DNA from: Halomonas jincaotanensis
GTDB taxonomy: Bacteria; Pseudomonadota; Gammaproteobacteria; Pseudomonadales; Halomonadaceae
Reading direction: 5' to 3'
DNA: 64,000 bases
NCBI RefSeq assembly: GCF_018448785.1
Contig: NZ_JAHCLU010000013.1
Location: forward strand, 62,001 to 126,000
Shown here in pieces: positions 45,469 through 54,372 of this stretch. Each line of letters begins with the position of its first letter. The first letter of the stretch is position 1. The translations under genes were made by a program, and so were the position numbers. Below the pieces are notes generated by a model. It was not told where the DNA came from. It made no database searches and was given only the letters and a program-made list of their open reading frames with translations.

Positions 45469-46548
45469 TCATGCGGTCTGGATAGCGACCTTGAGCACGC
45501 CATCGCGCTGATGAGAAAAGAGCTCGTAGGCTTCGGTTATATCATCCAGCGCATAGCGGTGAGTCACCAGCGGCCCAAGGTCGAGCCGGCCCGAGGCGAT
45601 GACCTGCATCAGTCGGCGCATGCGTTCCTTGCCGCCGGGACATAGCGACGTGATGATCTTATGATCACCCAGGCCGGCAGAAAAGGCGTCAAGCGGGATG
45701 GTAAGGTTCTCGGAATAGACACCCAGGCTCGACAGGGTTCCACCGGGCTTGAGTACTCGCAGCGCCGACTCGAAGGTCGACTGAAGGCCCAGCGCCTCGA
45801 TTGACGCATCGACGCCACGCCCCCCGGTGAGCTTGAGAATTTCCGCCACTACGTCGACCTTGCGAAAATCCAGGGTAACGTCGGCACCGAGTGTCTTCGC
45901 CATGGCCAGGCGCTCATCGACCCCATCGACGACGATGATCATGCCAGCCCCTCGCAGCCGCGCACCGGCAGTAGCACACAGGCCGATGGGTCCCTGTGCG
46001 AACACCGCCACAGTGTCGCCGATCCTGATTTTCGCTGCCTCGGCACCGGCGAACCCGGTCGACATGATGTCGGGGCACATCAATACTTGCTCATCCGTCA
46101 GGCCATCGGGCACCGGCGACAGATTGGCCTGGGCATCGGGTACCAGCAGGTATTCGGCCTGAGCCCCGTCAATGGTGTTGCCAAAGCGCCAGCCGCCCAT
46201 CGGCTTATAGCCGTGACCATGGTGCCCCCCATCCTGAGCGGAGCAGCCATCCTGACAGGCATAGGAGGTAAAGCTTGGACAGATCGCCCCGGCAATGACT
46301 CGCTGACCTTCCTGGTAGCCCTGCACGTTAGCCCCAAGTTTCTCAATCACTCCCACCGGTTCGTGCCCAATCGTCAGGCCCTGGGCGACGGGATACTCGC
46401 CCTTGAGGATGTGCACATCAGTTCCGCAGATGGTGGTCGTGGTGACACGAAGCAGAGCGTCATCGGGACCGATATCGGGAATCGGCTTGTCGTCGATCTC
46501 GATACGGCCGGGTTCAATGAAGATTGCGGCTTTCATCATGGCAGGCAT
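45469..46548 (-). CDS. Zinc-dependent alcohol dehydrogenase (TbADH/isopropanol dehydrogenase-like)
   Basis: 359 residues from the ATG at 46548, six bases after GAGGAG. Catalytic zinc ligands are Cys41 (ICGTDVH), His62 (GHEP) and Asp160 (CPDIMSTGF). Asp in place of the usual Cys is typical of the secondary-alcohol dehydrogenases from Thermoanaerobacter and Clostridium. The region that usually binds structural zinc is a His/Gly-rich loop (CSAQDGGHHGHGY). The NAD(P) fold starts near AVFAQGPIGLCA. It probably oxidises secondary or medium-chain alcohols. Confidence 0.9.
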   Translation of the reverse strand: MPAMMKAAIFIEPGRIEIDDKPIPDIGPDDALLRVTTTTICGTDVHILKGEYPVAQGLTIGHEPVGVIEKLGANVQGYQEGQRVIAGAICPSFTSYACQDGCSAQDGGHHGHGYKPMGGWRFGNTIDGAQAEYLLVPDAQANLSPVPDGLTDEQVLMCPDIMSTGFAGAEAAKIRIGDTVAVFAQGPIGLCATAGARLRGAGMIIVVDGVDERLAMAKTLGADVTLDFRKVDVVAEILKLTGGRGVDASIEALGLQSTFESALRVLKPGGTLSSLGVYSENLTIPLDAFSAGLGDHKIITSLCPGGKERMRRLMQVIASGRLDLGPLVTHRYALDDITEAYELFSHQRDGVLKVAIQTA

Positions 46549-46690
46549 GCTCATCTCCTCAAGGGTGTGCAAGGCTGGCTTTACGCCATCACATCACAGC
46601 CATCTCGGGAAGCACTTGCGCCAGGTCAAGAACCCCGCAAGAAGCCGAGGTGGTAAGCTTCCGCCTTCGACTTAACGACAAGGACGCTGC

Positions 46691-47572
46691 ATGTCACCGG
46701 CCGACACCCTTCGCTTGATCCTGCTGTCATCCCTGTGGGGCATGTCGTTCATCTTCATGCGCGTCGCCGTTCCTGAGTTTGGCCCGGTACCGCTGGTGTT
46801 GGTGAGAATGGGCGTAGGTGCCTTGCTGCTGGTGCCCTTGCTGCTGAGCCTGCGCTACCTTCAGCTGGTGTGGGAGAACAAGGGCAAGCTGTTGATGCTG
46901 GGGCTGATTAATCACGTGTTGCCCTTCTCGCTACTGGCGCTCGCCACCACACGCCTGGAGGCCGGGTTCACTTCGTTGATCAATGCCACCACGCCGATCT
47001 TCACCGCCCTGCTGGGCGCGCTGTTCTTCGCCACACCGGTGCATCGTCAGCAGTATCTCGGCCTGGCGATGGCATTCATCGGGGTCTATGTGCTCTCGGC
47101 TAACCGTCTGAACTTCGACCTCGGCGGCGACGGCTGGTTTATTCTCGCTGTGCTGGGTGCCACCTTCTGTTACGGCGTGGCCACCAACTACTCCAAGACC
47201 TACCTGGCACACCTGCCGGTGCGAGTGCTGGCCGCGGGCAGCACCGCCATGTCGGCGATGATACTGCTGGTACCGGGTCTACTGCTGTGGCCTGCCGACC
47301 CCATCAGTGGCCTAGCATGGCTCAATGGCCTGGCGCTAGCGATACTCAGCACCACAGTGGCCTTTCTGCTCTACTTTGGCCTGATTGCCAGCGCCGGAGC
47401 CACCGCCACTTCAACGGTGACCTTCCTGGTACCGGTGAGCGCGCTGCTGTGGGGATACCTTCTGCTGGACGAAGTGCTCAGCCTGCAGATACTGGTCGGT
47501 ATGATCATCACGCTGGCCGGCACCGCCATCGCCACGCGGATGATCCGGTTACGCCGTGGCGAGGTAGCCTAG
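46691..47572 (+). CDS. DMT-superfamily (EamA) transporter
   Basis: 293 residues with ten predicted helices and the internal two-fold EamA repeat (first half 5-130, second 145-285). Starts LRLILLSSLWGMSFIFMRVAVPEFGPVPLVLVRM, typical of metabolite exporters. The substrate is not predictable. Divergent from the alcohol dehydrogenase. Confidence 0.9.
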   Translation: MSPADTLRLILLSSLWGMSFIFMRVAVPEFGPVPLVLVRMGVGALLLVPLLLSLRYLQLVWENKGKLLMLGLINHVLPFSLLALATTRLEAGFTSLINATTPIFTALLGALFFATPVHRQQYLGLAMAFIGVYVLSANRLNFDLGGDGWFILAVLGATFCYGVATNYSKTYLAHLPVRVLAAGSTAMSAMILLVPGLLLWPADPISGLAWLNGLALAILSTTVAFLLYFGLIASAGATATSTVTFLVPVSALLWGYLLLDEVLSLQILVGMIITLAGTAIATRMIRLRRGEVA

Positions 47573-47607
47573 ACTGACCGAGGAAATGCCCTTACGCGGG
47601 ACACGCC

Positions 47608-48357
47608 ATGGCCGATGCCAACGTCCGTTTCCATGACCGCTTGAATGACTTCCTGCCACCGGCACAGCACGGCGGAAACATCGTCCACGACGTATCGCGC
47701 CGCGCCGCCATCAAGGACGTCATCGAGTCATTGGGGGTACCCCACACCGAGGTGGACGTCATCCTGGTCGACGGCGCCTCGTCGGGCTTCGAGCACATCC
47801 TCGCCGGCGGTGAGCGGGTGGAGGTCTATCCCTGGACAGTGGCCCCGCCGGTGGCACGGCACCTGCGTCCCCGCCCGCCGGCCAGACCATGTTTCTTGCT
47901 GGATGCCCAACTGGGCCGACTCGCCCGCTATCTGCGCCTGCTCGGCTTCGACTGCCATTACCTCAACGACATTGGCGACGCCGAACTCGCCGCCCAGGCC
48001 GAGGCGGAGATGCGCGTGGTACTGACCCGCGACCGCCAACTGCTCAAGCGCAAGCGTATCCGGCTCGCCCACTTCGTGCGCCATGAGGATCCCTGGCGAC
48101 AGGTCGAGGAATTGTGCAGGGAGTTCGATCTGGTTCCGACTTTCGCCCCCTTCACCCGCTGCACGCGTTGTAATGGTCGCCTCGTCACAGTGGCCAAGGA
48201 GGATGTGAACGACCGGCTCGAGCCCTTGACGGAGCAATATGTGGAGCATTTCCTGCAGTGCGAGGCCTGTGGTCAGGTCTATTGGCACGGGAGCCATGTT
48301 TCACGCATGGAGGCATTGGTGGAAAGGCTGCGCCAAGGCTGGCGAGACGGACAGTGA
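47608..48357 (+). CDS. ThiS/MoaD-like plus Mut7-C PIN-type RNase protein
   Basis: 249 residues. Residues 1-85 form a ubiquitin-like domain (VRFHDRLNDFLPPAQHGG to GGERVEVYPW), lacking the C-terminal Gly-Gly of sulfur carriers. Residues 92-240 are a Mut7-C domain. The PIN-like Asp is in FLLDAQLGRLARYLRLLGFD, followed by VVLTRDRQLLKR, and a zinc ribbon from CTRCNGRL to CEACGQVYWHGSH. The two-domain form is widespread but uncharacterised; Mut7 in animals is a 3'-5' exonuclease. Confidence 0.88.
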   Translation: MADANVRFHDRLNDFLPPAQHGGNIVHDVSRRAAIKDVIESLGVPHTEVDVILVDGASSGFEHILAGGERVEVYPWTVAPPVARHLRPRPPARPCFLLDAQLGRLARYLRLLGFDCHYLNDIGDAELAAQAEAEMRVVLTRDRQLLKRKRIRLAHFVRHEDPWRQVEELCREFDLVPTFAPFTRCTRCNGRLVTVAKEDVNDRLEPLTEQYVEHFLQCEACGQVYWHGSHVSRMEALVERLRQGWRDGQ

Positions 48358-48412
48358 CGTCGCCGTCACTGCTGTTCAAGGTCCAAGCGATCTGCCCTAC
48401 CAGTCCTTCGTA

Positions 48413-49186
48413 TCAGAAGTTCGGCTTGCGCTTCTCGACGAAGGCGGCCATGCCCTCGGTCTGCTCTTCGCCGGCAAAACACAGTGCGAACAGGCTGGTC
48501 TCCAGAGCCAGGGCACTATCCAGATCCTGATCCAGGCCATCGTGCACCGCCTGCTTGGCGCCTCGCACCGCCTCGGGGCCATTGCCGGAGAGCTGCTTGG
48601 TGAGTTCCTCGGCGTAGGCTTCCAACTCGGCCTGGGGCATCACGCGATTGACCAGCCCGATTCGCAAGGCTTCGGCTGCGTCGATCTTGCGACCGGTGGT
48701 CACCAGGTCGATGGCCATGGCGGGTCCAACACGGCGCGGCAGACGCTGAGTGCCGCCAAAACCGGGAATCACCCCGAGACCGACCTCCGGCTGACCGAAG
48801 ATGGCATTGTCACTGGCCACGGCCCAGTCGCAGGCCAGCGCGAGTTCACAGCCGCCGCCAAGGCAGAAGCCATTGACCAGCGCCACCACCGGCACGGGCA
48901 GGGTTTCCAGCCGCTTGATAGTGCGCAACGCCTGGCCGGCGAAGGCGCGAGCCTGTTCCGGTGTCTTGTCGCGCATCTCGGCGATATCGGCACCGGCAAC
49001 GAAGGCCTTCTCACCGTCCCCGGTCATCAATACCGCGCGCAAATCATCGCGGCGCTCCAATTCGTCGAGTACCGTGCCCAGCTCGGCGAGGACTGCACTA
49101 TTGAGGGCGTTAAGCGCCTTCGGGCGGGTAATGGTGAGTCGGACGACGCCAGCGTTGTCGACCACGTCTATCAGCTTTTCGCTCAT
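48413..49186 (-). CDS. Enoyl-CoA hydratase/isomerase (crotonase family)
   Basis: 257 residues from the ATG at 49186 (AAGGAG six bases upstream). Oxyanion-hole segments are KAFVAGADIAEM and GGGCELALACDWAVASDNAIFGQPEVGLGVIPGFGGTQRLPR; the latter contains both catalytic Glu residues expected of true hydratases. It adds water to 2-enoyl-CoA. Encoded beside an acyl-CoA dehydrogenase and a hydroxyacyl-CoA dehydrogenase in the same direction, so together they cover three beta-oxidation steps. Confidence 0.92.
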   Translation of the reverse strand: MSEKLIDVVDNAGVVRLTITRPKALNALNSAVLAELGTVLDELERRDDLRAVLMTGDGEKAFVAGADIAEMRDKTPEQARAFAGQALRTIKRLETLPVPVVALVNGFCLGGGCELALACDWAVASDNAIFGQPEVGLGVIPGFGGTQRLPRRVGPAMAIDLVTTGRKIDAAEALRIGLVNRVMPQAELEAYAEELTKQLSGNGPEAVRGAKQAVHDGLDQDLDSALALETSLFALCFAGEEQTEGMAAFVEKRKPNF

Positions 49187-49273
49187 GGAGACTCCTTGCA
49201 TTGCGTGTGGGAGGAAGAGGGGGCGAACTACCGCTTAACCCTAGATAACGCCGCCCCGGCCGGCAATCCCCTC

Positions 49274-49311
49274 TTTGTCGCGAATGGCTTAATTTGTCGC
49301 GAACGGCTTAA
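49274..49311. repeat. Tandem direct repeat, two 19-bp units
   Basis: Two abutting copies of TTTGTCGCGAAyGGCTTAA (49274-49292 and 49293-49311), differing at one base. They lie in the gap between the 3-hydroxybutyryl-CoA dehydrogenase stop and the enoyl-CoA hydratase start. They could be binding sites or a recent slippage duplication. Confidence 0.7.
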
Positions 49312-49359
49312 CACCTTGCAACGGGCCGACTCAGGCGTAGCGCAACGAGCCAGGCATCA

Positions 49360-50208
49360 CTAGGCATAGTGATGAAAGCCGCGGCCGCTTTTTCTTCCCA
49401 GGTACCCGGCAGATACCATGCGCTTGAGCAGCGGGCACGGGCGATATTTCGGGTCGCCGAAGCCCTCCTGCAGCACCTCCATGATTGCCAGGCAGACATC
49501 CAGGCCGATCAGGTCCGCCAACGCCAGCGGTCCCATCGGATGGGCAGCGCCGAGCTTCATGGCTTCATCGACCGCCTCAGGCGTGGCCGTTCCTTCCTGA
49601 ACCAGGAAAGCGGCCTCGTTGATCATCGGCACCAGCAAGCGATTGACGGCGAAACCCGGAGAGTCACCCACCGGGACGGCGGTCTTGCCGAGATCCTTCG
49701 CCAGCGCCTCGACACGCGTCACCGTGGCATCACTGGTCTGCTCGGCGCGAATCACTTCGACCAGCTTGAGCACCGGCACCGGATTGAAGAAGTGCATGCC
49801 CACCACTCGTTCGGGATGCTCACTAACGGCGGCCAGGCGAGTCAGTGAAAGCGATGAGGTATTGGAAGCCAGAATCGTCTCCGAGTTCAGGGCCGACAGA
49901 TCCCGAAACAGCTGCTCCTTGAGTTCGGGCTCTTCCGGAGCGGCCTCGATGATGACCTCACAGCCTTTGAGGTCATCCAGCGACGCGCTGGTGGCGAGTC
50001 GGGCCAGTGCCGCCTGCTTGTCGTCGTCGGTGAGCTTTTCCTTGGCGACCAGCTTGCTCAACCCTTTGTCGATGGCAGCACGGGCACGCGTCAATTGCTC
50101 GTCGGCCACATCAAAGAGCTTCACGTCGAAGCCGCTCGTGGCCAGCACCTGGGCGATGCCCTGCCCCATGGTTCCGGCGCCGACCACGCCGATCGGTTGT
50201 TGGCTCAT
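49360..50208 (-). CDS. 3-hydroxybutyryl-CoA dehydrogenase
   Basis: 282 residues, the PaaH/Hbd length. It oxidises (S)-3-hydroxyacyl-CoA with NAD. The N-terminal fold is IGVVGAGTMGQGIAQVLATSG. The catalytic His-Glu region VVGMHFFNPVPVLKLVEVI is near 137-155, with GFAVNRLLVPMINEA and YLGRKSGRGFHHY at the C-terminus. Its 5' region contains 15-bp tandem repeats. Confidence 0.95.
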   Translation of the reverse strand: MSQQPIGVVGAGTMGQGIAQVLATSGFDVKLFDVADEQLTRARAAIDKGLSKLVAKEKLTDDDKQAALARLATSASLDDLKGCEVIIEAAPEEPELKEQLFRDLSALNSETILASNTSSLSLTRLAAVSEHPERVVGMHFFNPVPVLKLVEVIRAEQTSDATVTRVEALAKDLGKTAVPVGDSPGFAVNRLLVPMINEAAFLVQEGTATPEAVDEAMKLGAAHPMGPLALADLIGLDVCLAIMEVLQEGFGDPKYRPCPLLKRMVSAGYLGRKSGRGFHHYA

Positions 50209-50230
50209 AATGGGTCTCTCCTTTCAGATG

Positions 50231-50269
50231 AATGCCTGGCAGCTAAATGCCTGTCAGATAAATGCCTGG
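50231..50269. repeat. 15-bp tandem repeat, 2.6 copies
   Basis: AATGCCTGGCAGCTA, AATGCCTGTCAGATA and a partial AATGCCTGG follow head to tail between the acyl-CoA dehydrogenase stop and the hydroxybutyryl-CoA dehydrogenase start. On the transcript this lies immediately before the ribosome site AAGGAG. Confidence 0.75.
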
Positions 50270-50274
50270 GGCGA

Positions 50275-52083
50275 CTACCCTACGTCAAAATTGGCCAGGG
50301 TCATCATACCCGCCTCGATCACCGCGCGCTGGGCACGTCCCACGGGGAGCCAGTGGCGAATGGCATAGTCGGCACTCGCCAGTTTGGTGCGATAGAACGC
50401 CTCGTCGCCGCGTCCTTCCTTGAGGGCGGCGGTGGCCACCAATGCCGCTCGGCCCATCTGCCAGGCGCAGAGCACGTGACCGACGAGGCTCAGGAAGGGG
50501 GTGGCATAGGCCTGGACGACATCGGCGCCACGCTCTGGGTCGCTACCCTGCTCCAGCAGCGTAGCCAGGGCGGCGGTGAGATCGGCGGCACCAGCGGCGA
50601 GCCCCTCGCCGAGGGACGCCAGCTCGGTGGTTGCCAAGAGGGCCCGGGCGGTACCCTCGGCCTCATCGATCAGTGCTGCCAGGGCTGTCCCACCGTCACG
50701 CTGCAGCTTGCGACCGGCCAGATCCAGCGCCTGGATACCGTTGGTACCCTCGTAGATAGGGGCGATTCGTGAGTCACGCAGCAACTGGGCGGCACCGGTC
50801 TCCCCGATGTAGCCCATCCCACCGTGGACTTGAATGCCCAGCGAGGCGATCTCCACGGCCTGGTCGGTGGAGAAGGCCTTGACCACCGGGATCAGCACAT
50901 CGACCCTCGCCTGTGCCGTCTTGCGGTCGTCCTCGCTGACCCCATGTCGTGCCACATCGAGTTGGGCGGCGCAGTAGAGCGCCAGGGCACGCAGGGCGTC
51001 GGTGCGAGCGCGCATGGAGAGCAGCATGCGTCGCACGTCCAGGTGGTCGCTAATGCTGCAATCGTTGCGGCCAGAGCGCGGGCTGCGGCCCTGCACCCGA
51101 TCCAGCGCGTAGGCGAAGGCATGCTGGCAGGCCCGCTCGGCCACGCCGATGCCCTGGACCCCGACCTTGTGACGCGCCTCGTTCATCATGGTGAACATGT
51201 GATTGAGCCCTCGGCCCTCCTCGCCCACGAGGTAGCCGATGGCGCCTTCATGCTCGCCGAAGTTCAAGGTGCAGGTGGGCGAGCCGTGAATGCCCAGCTT
51301 ATGTTCGATGGAAGCGCAGGTGACGTCATTGCGCTCGCCGAGCGAAACGTCGCCGTTGACCAGGTGCTCCGTTACCAAGTACTTCGGCACCAGAAAGAGT
51401 GAGATGCCTCGGTTGCCTGCCGGGGCATCCGGGGTGCGTGCCAACACCAGATGAATGATATTCTCGGCAACGTCGTGCTCGCCCCAGGTGATGTAGATCT
51501 TCTGACCAAACAGACGATAACGGCCCGCTTCGGCATCGGGGACGGCACGGGTGCGAACCTTCGACAAGTCGGAACCGGCTTGGGGCTCGGTGAGGTTCAT
51601 GGTGCCCGTCCAAGAGCCTTCCACCAGCTTGGGCAGGTAGATAGCCTTCTGTTCGTCGCTGCCGTGGTGGGCCAGGGCCTCGATGGCACTGGCCGTCAGC
51701 ATGGGGCACAGGCCCAGCGCCATGTTGGCACCGTGCAGCATCTCCTGCACCGCGCTGGCCACTACCTCGGGCAGCCCTTGGCCGCCCAGCGCCCCAGAGA
51801 CACCAATGCCGTTCCAGCCGCCCTCGGCGTAAGCCCGGTAGGCGTCGGTAAAACCATCAGGAACGGCCACGCTGCCGTCACCAAGACGGGTGCAGCCCTG
51901 GCGGTCGCCACTGGCGTTGAGCGGCGCCCAGACATCTCCCGCCAGCTTGGCGGCCTCCTCCAGCACCGCTGCCACCAATTCCGGGCCGAGCGCCTCGAAA
52001 CCCGGCAACGCAAGCGAGCCGTTCTCGAGCAACTCCTCCAGCACGAAGCGATACTCACGGACGGGGGCGGCAAAAGAGGTCAT
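50275..52083 (-). CDS. Acyl-CoA dehydrogenase, long form with C-terminal domain
   Basis: 602 residues, the size of the pseudomonad long-form dehydrogenases rather than the 380-residue classical type. It removes hydrogens from acyl-CoA to give 2-enoyl-CoA with FAD. FAD/substrate motifs: TMNLTEPQAGSDLSKVRTRAV, KIYITWGEHD, and the catalytic region IAPIYEGTNGIQALDLAGRKLQRD near 455. The extra C-terminal 130 residues form a helical domain. Upstream of the hydroxyacyl-CoA dehydrogenase in one leftward cluster. Confidence 0.94.
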   Translation of the reverse strand: MTSFAAPVREYRFVLEELLENGSLALPGFEALGPELVAAVLEEAAKLAGDVWAPLNASGDRQGCTRLGDGSVAVPDGFTDAYRAYAEGGWNGIGVSGALGGQGLPEVVASAVQEMLHGANMALGLCPMLTASAIEALAHHGSDEQKAIYLPKLVEGSWTGTMNLTEPQAGSDLSKVRTRAVPDAEAGRYRLFGQKIYITWGEHDVAENIIHLVLARTPDAPAGNRGISLFLVPKYLVTEHLVNGDVSLGERNDVTCASIEHKLGIHGSPTCTLNFGEHEGAIGYLVGEEGRGLNHMFTMMNEARHKVGVQGIGVAERACQHAFAYALDRVQGRSPRSGRNDCSISDHLDVRRMLLSMRARTDALRALALYCAAQLDVARHGVSEDDRKTAQARVDVLIPVVKAFSTDQAVEIASLGIQVHGGMGYIGETGAAQLLRDSRIAPIYEGTNGIQALDLAGRKLQRDGGTALAALIDEAEGTARALLATTELASLGEGLAAGAADLTAALATLLEQGSDPERGADVVQAYATPFLSLVGHVLCAWQMGRAALVATAALKEGRGDEAFYRTKLASADYAIRHWLPVGRAQRAVIEAGMMTLANFDVG

Positions 52084-52163
52084 GGCTTACCTCGACAAGA
52101 ATGGTCACGGCAAAGAAGGATCACGACAATGGTAGGGCCACGACAGTCTGGCCACCATTACGC

Positions 52164-53552
52164 CTAAGTCGACGCTCGAGCGGCTTCATCTCCTACATCT
52201 GGCACGTCAGGAAAATAGCTGACATGCGACTCCTCGGCGCGGGGCGGGCCCACCAGCGGTTCGGCGACGGCGACTTCCGGCACGGCCCCGGAAAGATCCT
52301 CCATGTGCTCGTGTTCGCTCGCCCCCTGCATCAGCGCTTCGGTCACGACGAGTTCGGCACCCGCCGAAGACATCGGCGTGGACGACGCGAAAGGCGCCAC
52401 CGGAACCGGCGCTGGGCGCACGCTTCGGCGCCAGATGAAGAAAACCACGAGCGCGAAACCCAGCACACCGAAGGCCCAGAGCAACCCGGTATCGCCGACG
52501 ATCGCCATCACCGGCGAGATCAGCAGTGGGCTCACCGTAGACCCGATAGCGTTGATCAGCAGCAGGCCCTGGCTCATCCGCACCAGCGCTCCTGCCGGGG
52601 CGCGGTCTGCCGAGTGGCCAACGGCCACCGGGTAGAGCGAAAATACCCCGCCACCGAGCAGAAACAGTAGCCCGGCGAGCAACCAGCGATTAGGCGGCAA
52701 TGTCAGCAGGGCGATGGCAATCACCACGCAAAAGGCGCTGATGACGATGAGCACCAGCTGGCGGTCATGGCGATCGGACCAGCGGCCCACCGGGTATTGC
52801 AGCAACATGGCACCGAGTATTACTACCGCCATCATCTGACCGATCTGGCTGACGGTCAGGTCGATGCGCTGCAAATAAAGGGGCAGCAGGGAGTAGATCG
52901 CGGCGACAAGAAGCCCCGAACCAAAACTCCCCACCACCCCGGTTGGGGTAAGGACGATCAGGCGCAGTGGTGAAAGTGGCTCGGCTTTCTCGATCAGTGG
53001 CGACACGCGAGGGATCATCGCCATCGGCAGCACCGAGAGCGAGGCCAGCATCCCAATCACCATGAACGAGGCAGCGCCGCCCATGGCCTCGGTAATGCCT
53101 AGCAACAGCTGACCGAGCACGCCGGCGGCATAGAGTGAAATCATGTAGAGTGCCAGCAACCGGCCTCGGGACTTGGCCTCGCCGGCAGTGAGTAGCCAGC
53201 TTTCGATGACAAGATAGACCCCTACCGTGGCCCAGCCGCCGATCAGGCGTAGTACGAACCACGCCCAGGGCTCCGACACCAGCCCCTGCAACAGCACGGT
53301 GACCGCTACCAGCGAAGCGAAACTGCCATAGGCACGTATATGGCCGATGCGCAGCAGCAGCCGATCGTTGAGCATCGCGCCCAGCGCCAGGCCGATGAAA
53401 TAGGCCGATGATACCCACCCGATAACCACCGCTGACTCGCCGGCAGCGTCCAGGCGCAGGGTGATGACGGTGGCCAGAAAGCCATTGCCGATGCCGAGAA
53501 TGAAGAGCCCCAGCAAGGGAGCCAGGGCCATGGCGAGCAGTTGCCGCGACAT
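52164..53552 (-). CDS. MFS transporter, YcaD-like
   Basis: 462 residues from the ATG at 53552, with twelve predicted helices. The loop 2-3 motif GLALGAMLNDRLLLRIGHIRAYGSF matches the YcaD group of major facilitator proteins. A C-terminal cytoplasmic tail of about 90 residues is acidic and Glu/Val-rich, longer than usual. The substrate is unknown. Confidence 0.85.
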   Translation of the reverse strand: MSRQLLAMALAPLLGLFILGIGNGFLATVITLRLDAAGESAVVIGWVSSAYFIGLALGAMLNDRLLLRIGHIRAYGSFASLVAVTVLLQGLVSEPWAWFVLRLIGGWATVGVYLVIESWLLTAGEAKSRGRLLALYMISLYAAGVLGQLLLGITEAMGGAASFMVIGMLASLSVLPMAMIPRVSPLIEKAEPLSPLRLIVLTPTGVVGSFGSGLLVAAIYSLLPLYLQRIDLTVSQIGQMMAVVILGAMLLQYPVGRWSDRHDRQLVLIVISAFCVVIAIALLTLPPNRWLLAGLLFLLGGGVFSLYPVAVGHSADRAPAGALVRMSQGLLLINAIGSTVSPLLISPVMAIVGDTGLLWAFGVLGFALVVFFIWRRSVRPAPVPVAPFASSTPMSSAGAELVVTEALMQGASEHEHMEDLSGAVPEVAVAEPLVGPPRAEESHVSYFPDVPDVGDEAARAST

Positions 53553-53669
53553 GAGATTCCTCGAAACAGAAAGATAAAACGAAGGGTGGCAGACCATGCG
53601 CGTTTTCGCTTGACTCGCCGGCCCGGGGCTGGAATCGGGGCCAGAATCATACGCTTGGCAAACACCGAG

Positions 53670-54332
53670 TCAATCTGTTTCTTCGCCGCGGAGCACGGGC
53701 TTGTGCAACAGCGCCACATCATCGGTGGGCAGCGTCAGCGACAACTGCAAATGTTTTGCTAGCCAGACGAAGGTGGCCTCACTGAAAAAGCTGACATGCG
53801 TCGGATCGCGAATATAGTGCCAGCGAGCGAAAGCCTCTTTCGACGTCACCCGCTTGGTCATCACTGCCAGCCAGCCACCGGGGAGGAGCATGCCAGCCAA
53901 GCGCTCGAACTCCCGGCCGGGCTCGAATAGATGCTCTACCACCTCGCTGGCGGTGATGAAGTTGTAACAATGTTCCAGCGGAAACGTCGCTGGCGCATAG
54001 AAGGGGTCGTAGATCGCCATCGGATGACCCGCCTCCTCGAACATCACCGAGAGGGTCGGCCCGGGGCCTGCACCGAAGTCCAGACCGCGCGCCCCGGGAG
54101 CGAGATGCGGTTGTAGCGGGTCGAACAGTCGAGAAAGAAAGCGGCGATACCCGGCGTCGCCGGGCGCATTGTCGTGACGATCGTAGACCGCTTTCTCAGC
54201 CTCGCGGGACAGGCGTTGTGCTTTTGGCACGAATACCATCTCGCAACGCTGGCACTGCTGATAATCACGACGAGTATCGTGATGATAAAAAAGGGTCTGG
54301 CGAGATGTGCATAGCGGGCAGACCATCATCAT
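53670..54332 (-). CDS. Class I SAM-dependent methyltransferase with zinc ribbon
   Basis: About 220 residues; three consecutive ATG at 54332-54324 leave the exact start open, and the longer frame overlaps the opposite gene. The N-terminal Cys pairs CPLC and CQRC form a ribbon. The SAM motif GLDFGAGPGPTLSVMFEEAG is near 85-104, with EVVEHLFEPGREFERLAGMLLPGGWLAVMT as motifs IV-VI. It resembles the Methyltransf_23 group. The substrate is unknown. Divergent from and partly facing the VOC gene. Confidence 0.82.
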   Translation of the reverse strand: MMMVCPLCTSRQTLFYHHDTRRDYQQCQRCEMVFVPKAQRLSREAEKAVYDRHDNAPGDAGYRRFLSRLFDPLQPHLAPGARGLDFGAGPGPTLSVMFEEAGHPMAIYDPFYAPATFPLEHCYNFITASEVVEHLFEPGREFERLAGMLLPGGWLAVMTKRVTSKEAFARWHYIRDPTHVSFFSEATFVWLAKHLQLSLTLPTDDVALLHKPVLRGEETD

Positions 54333-54372
54333 CGTATCCTTTCCAACCAACTCATCATTACAGGAGATGTGA

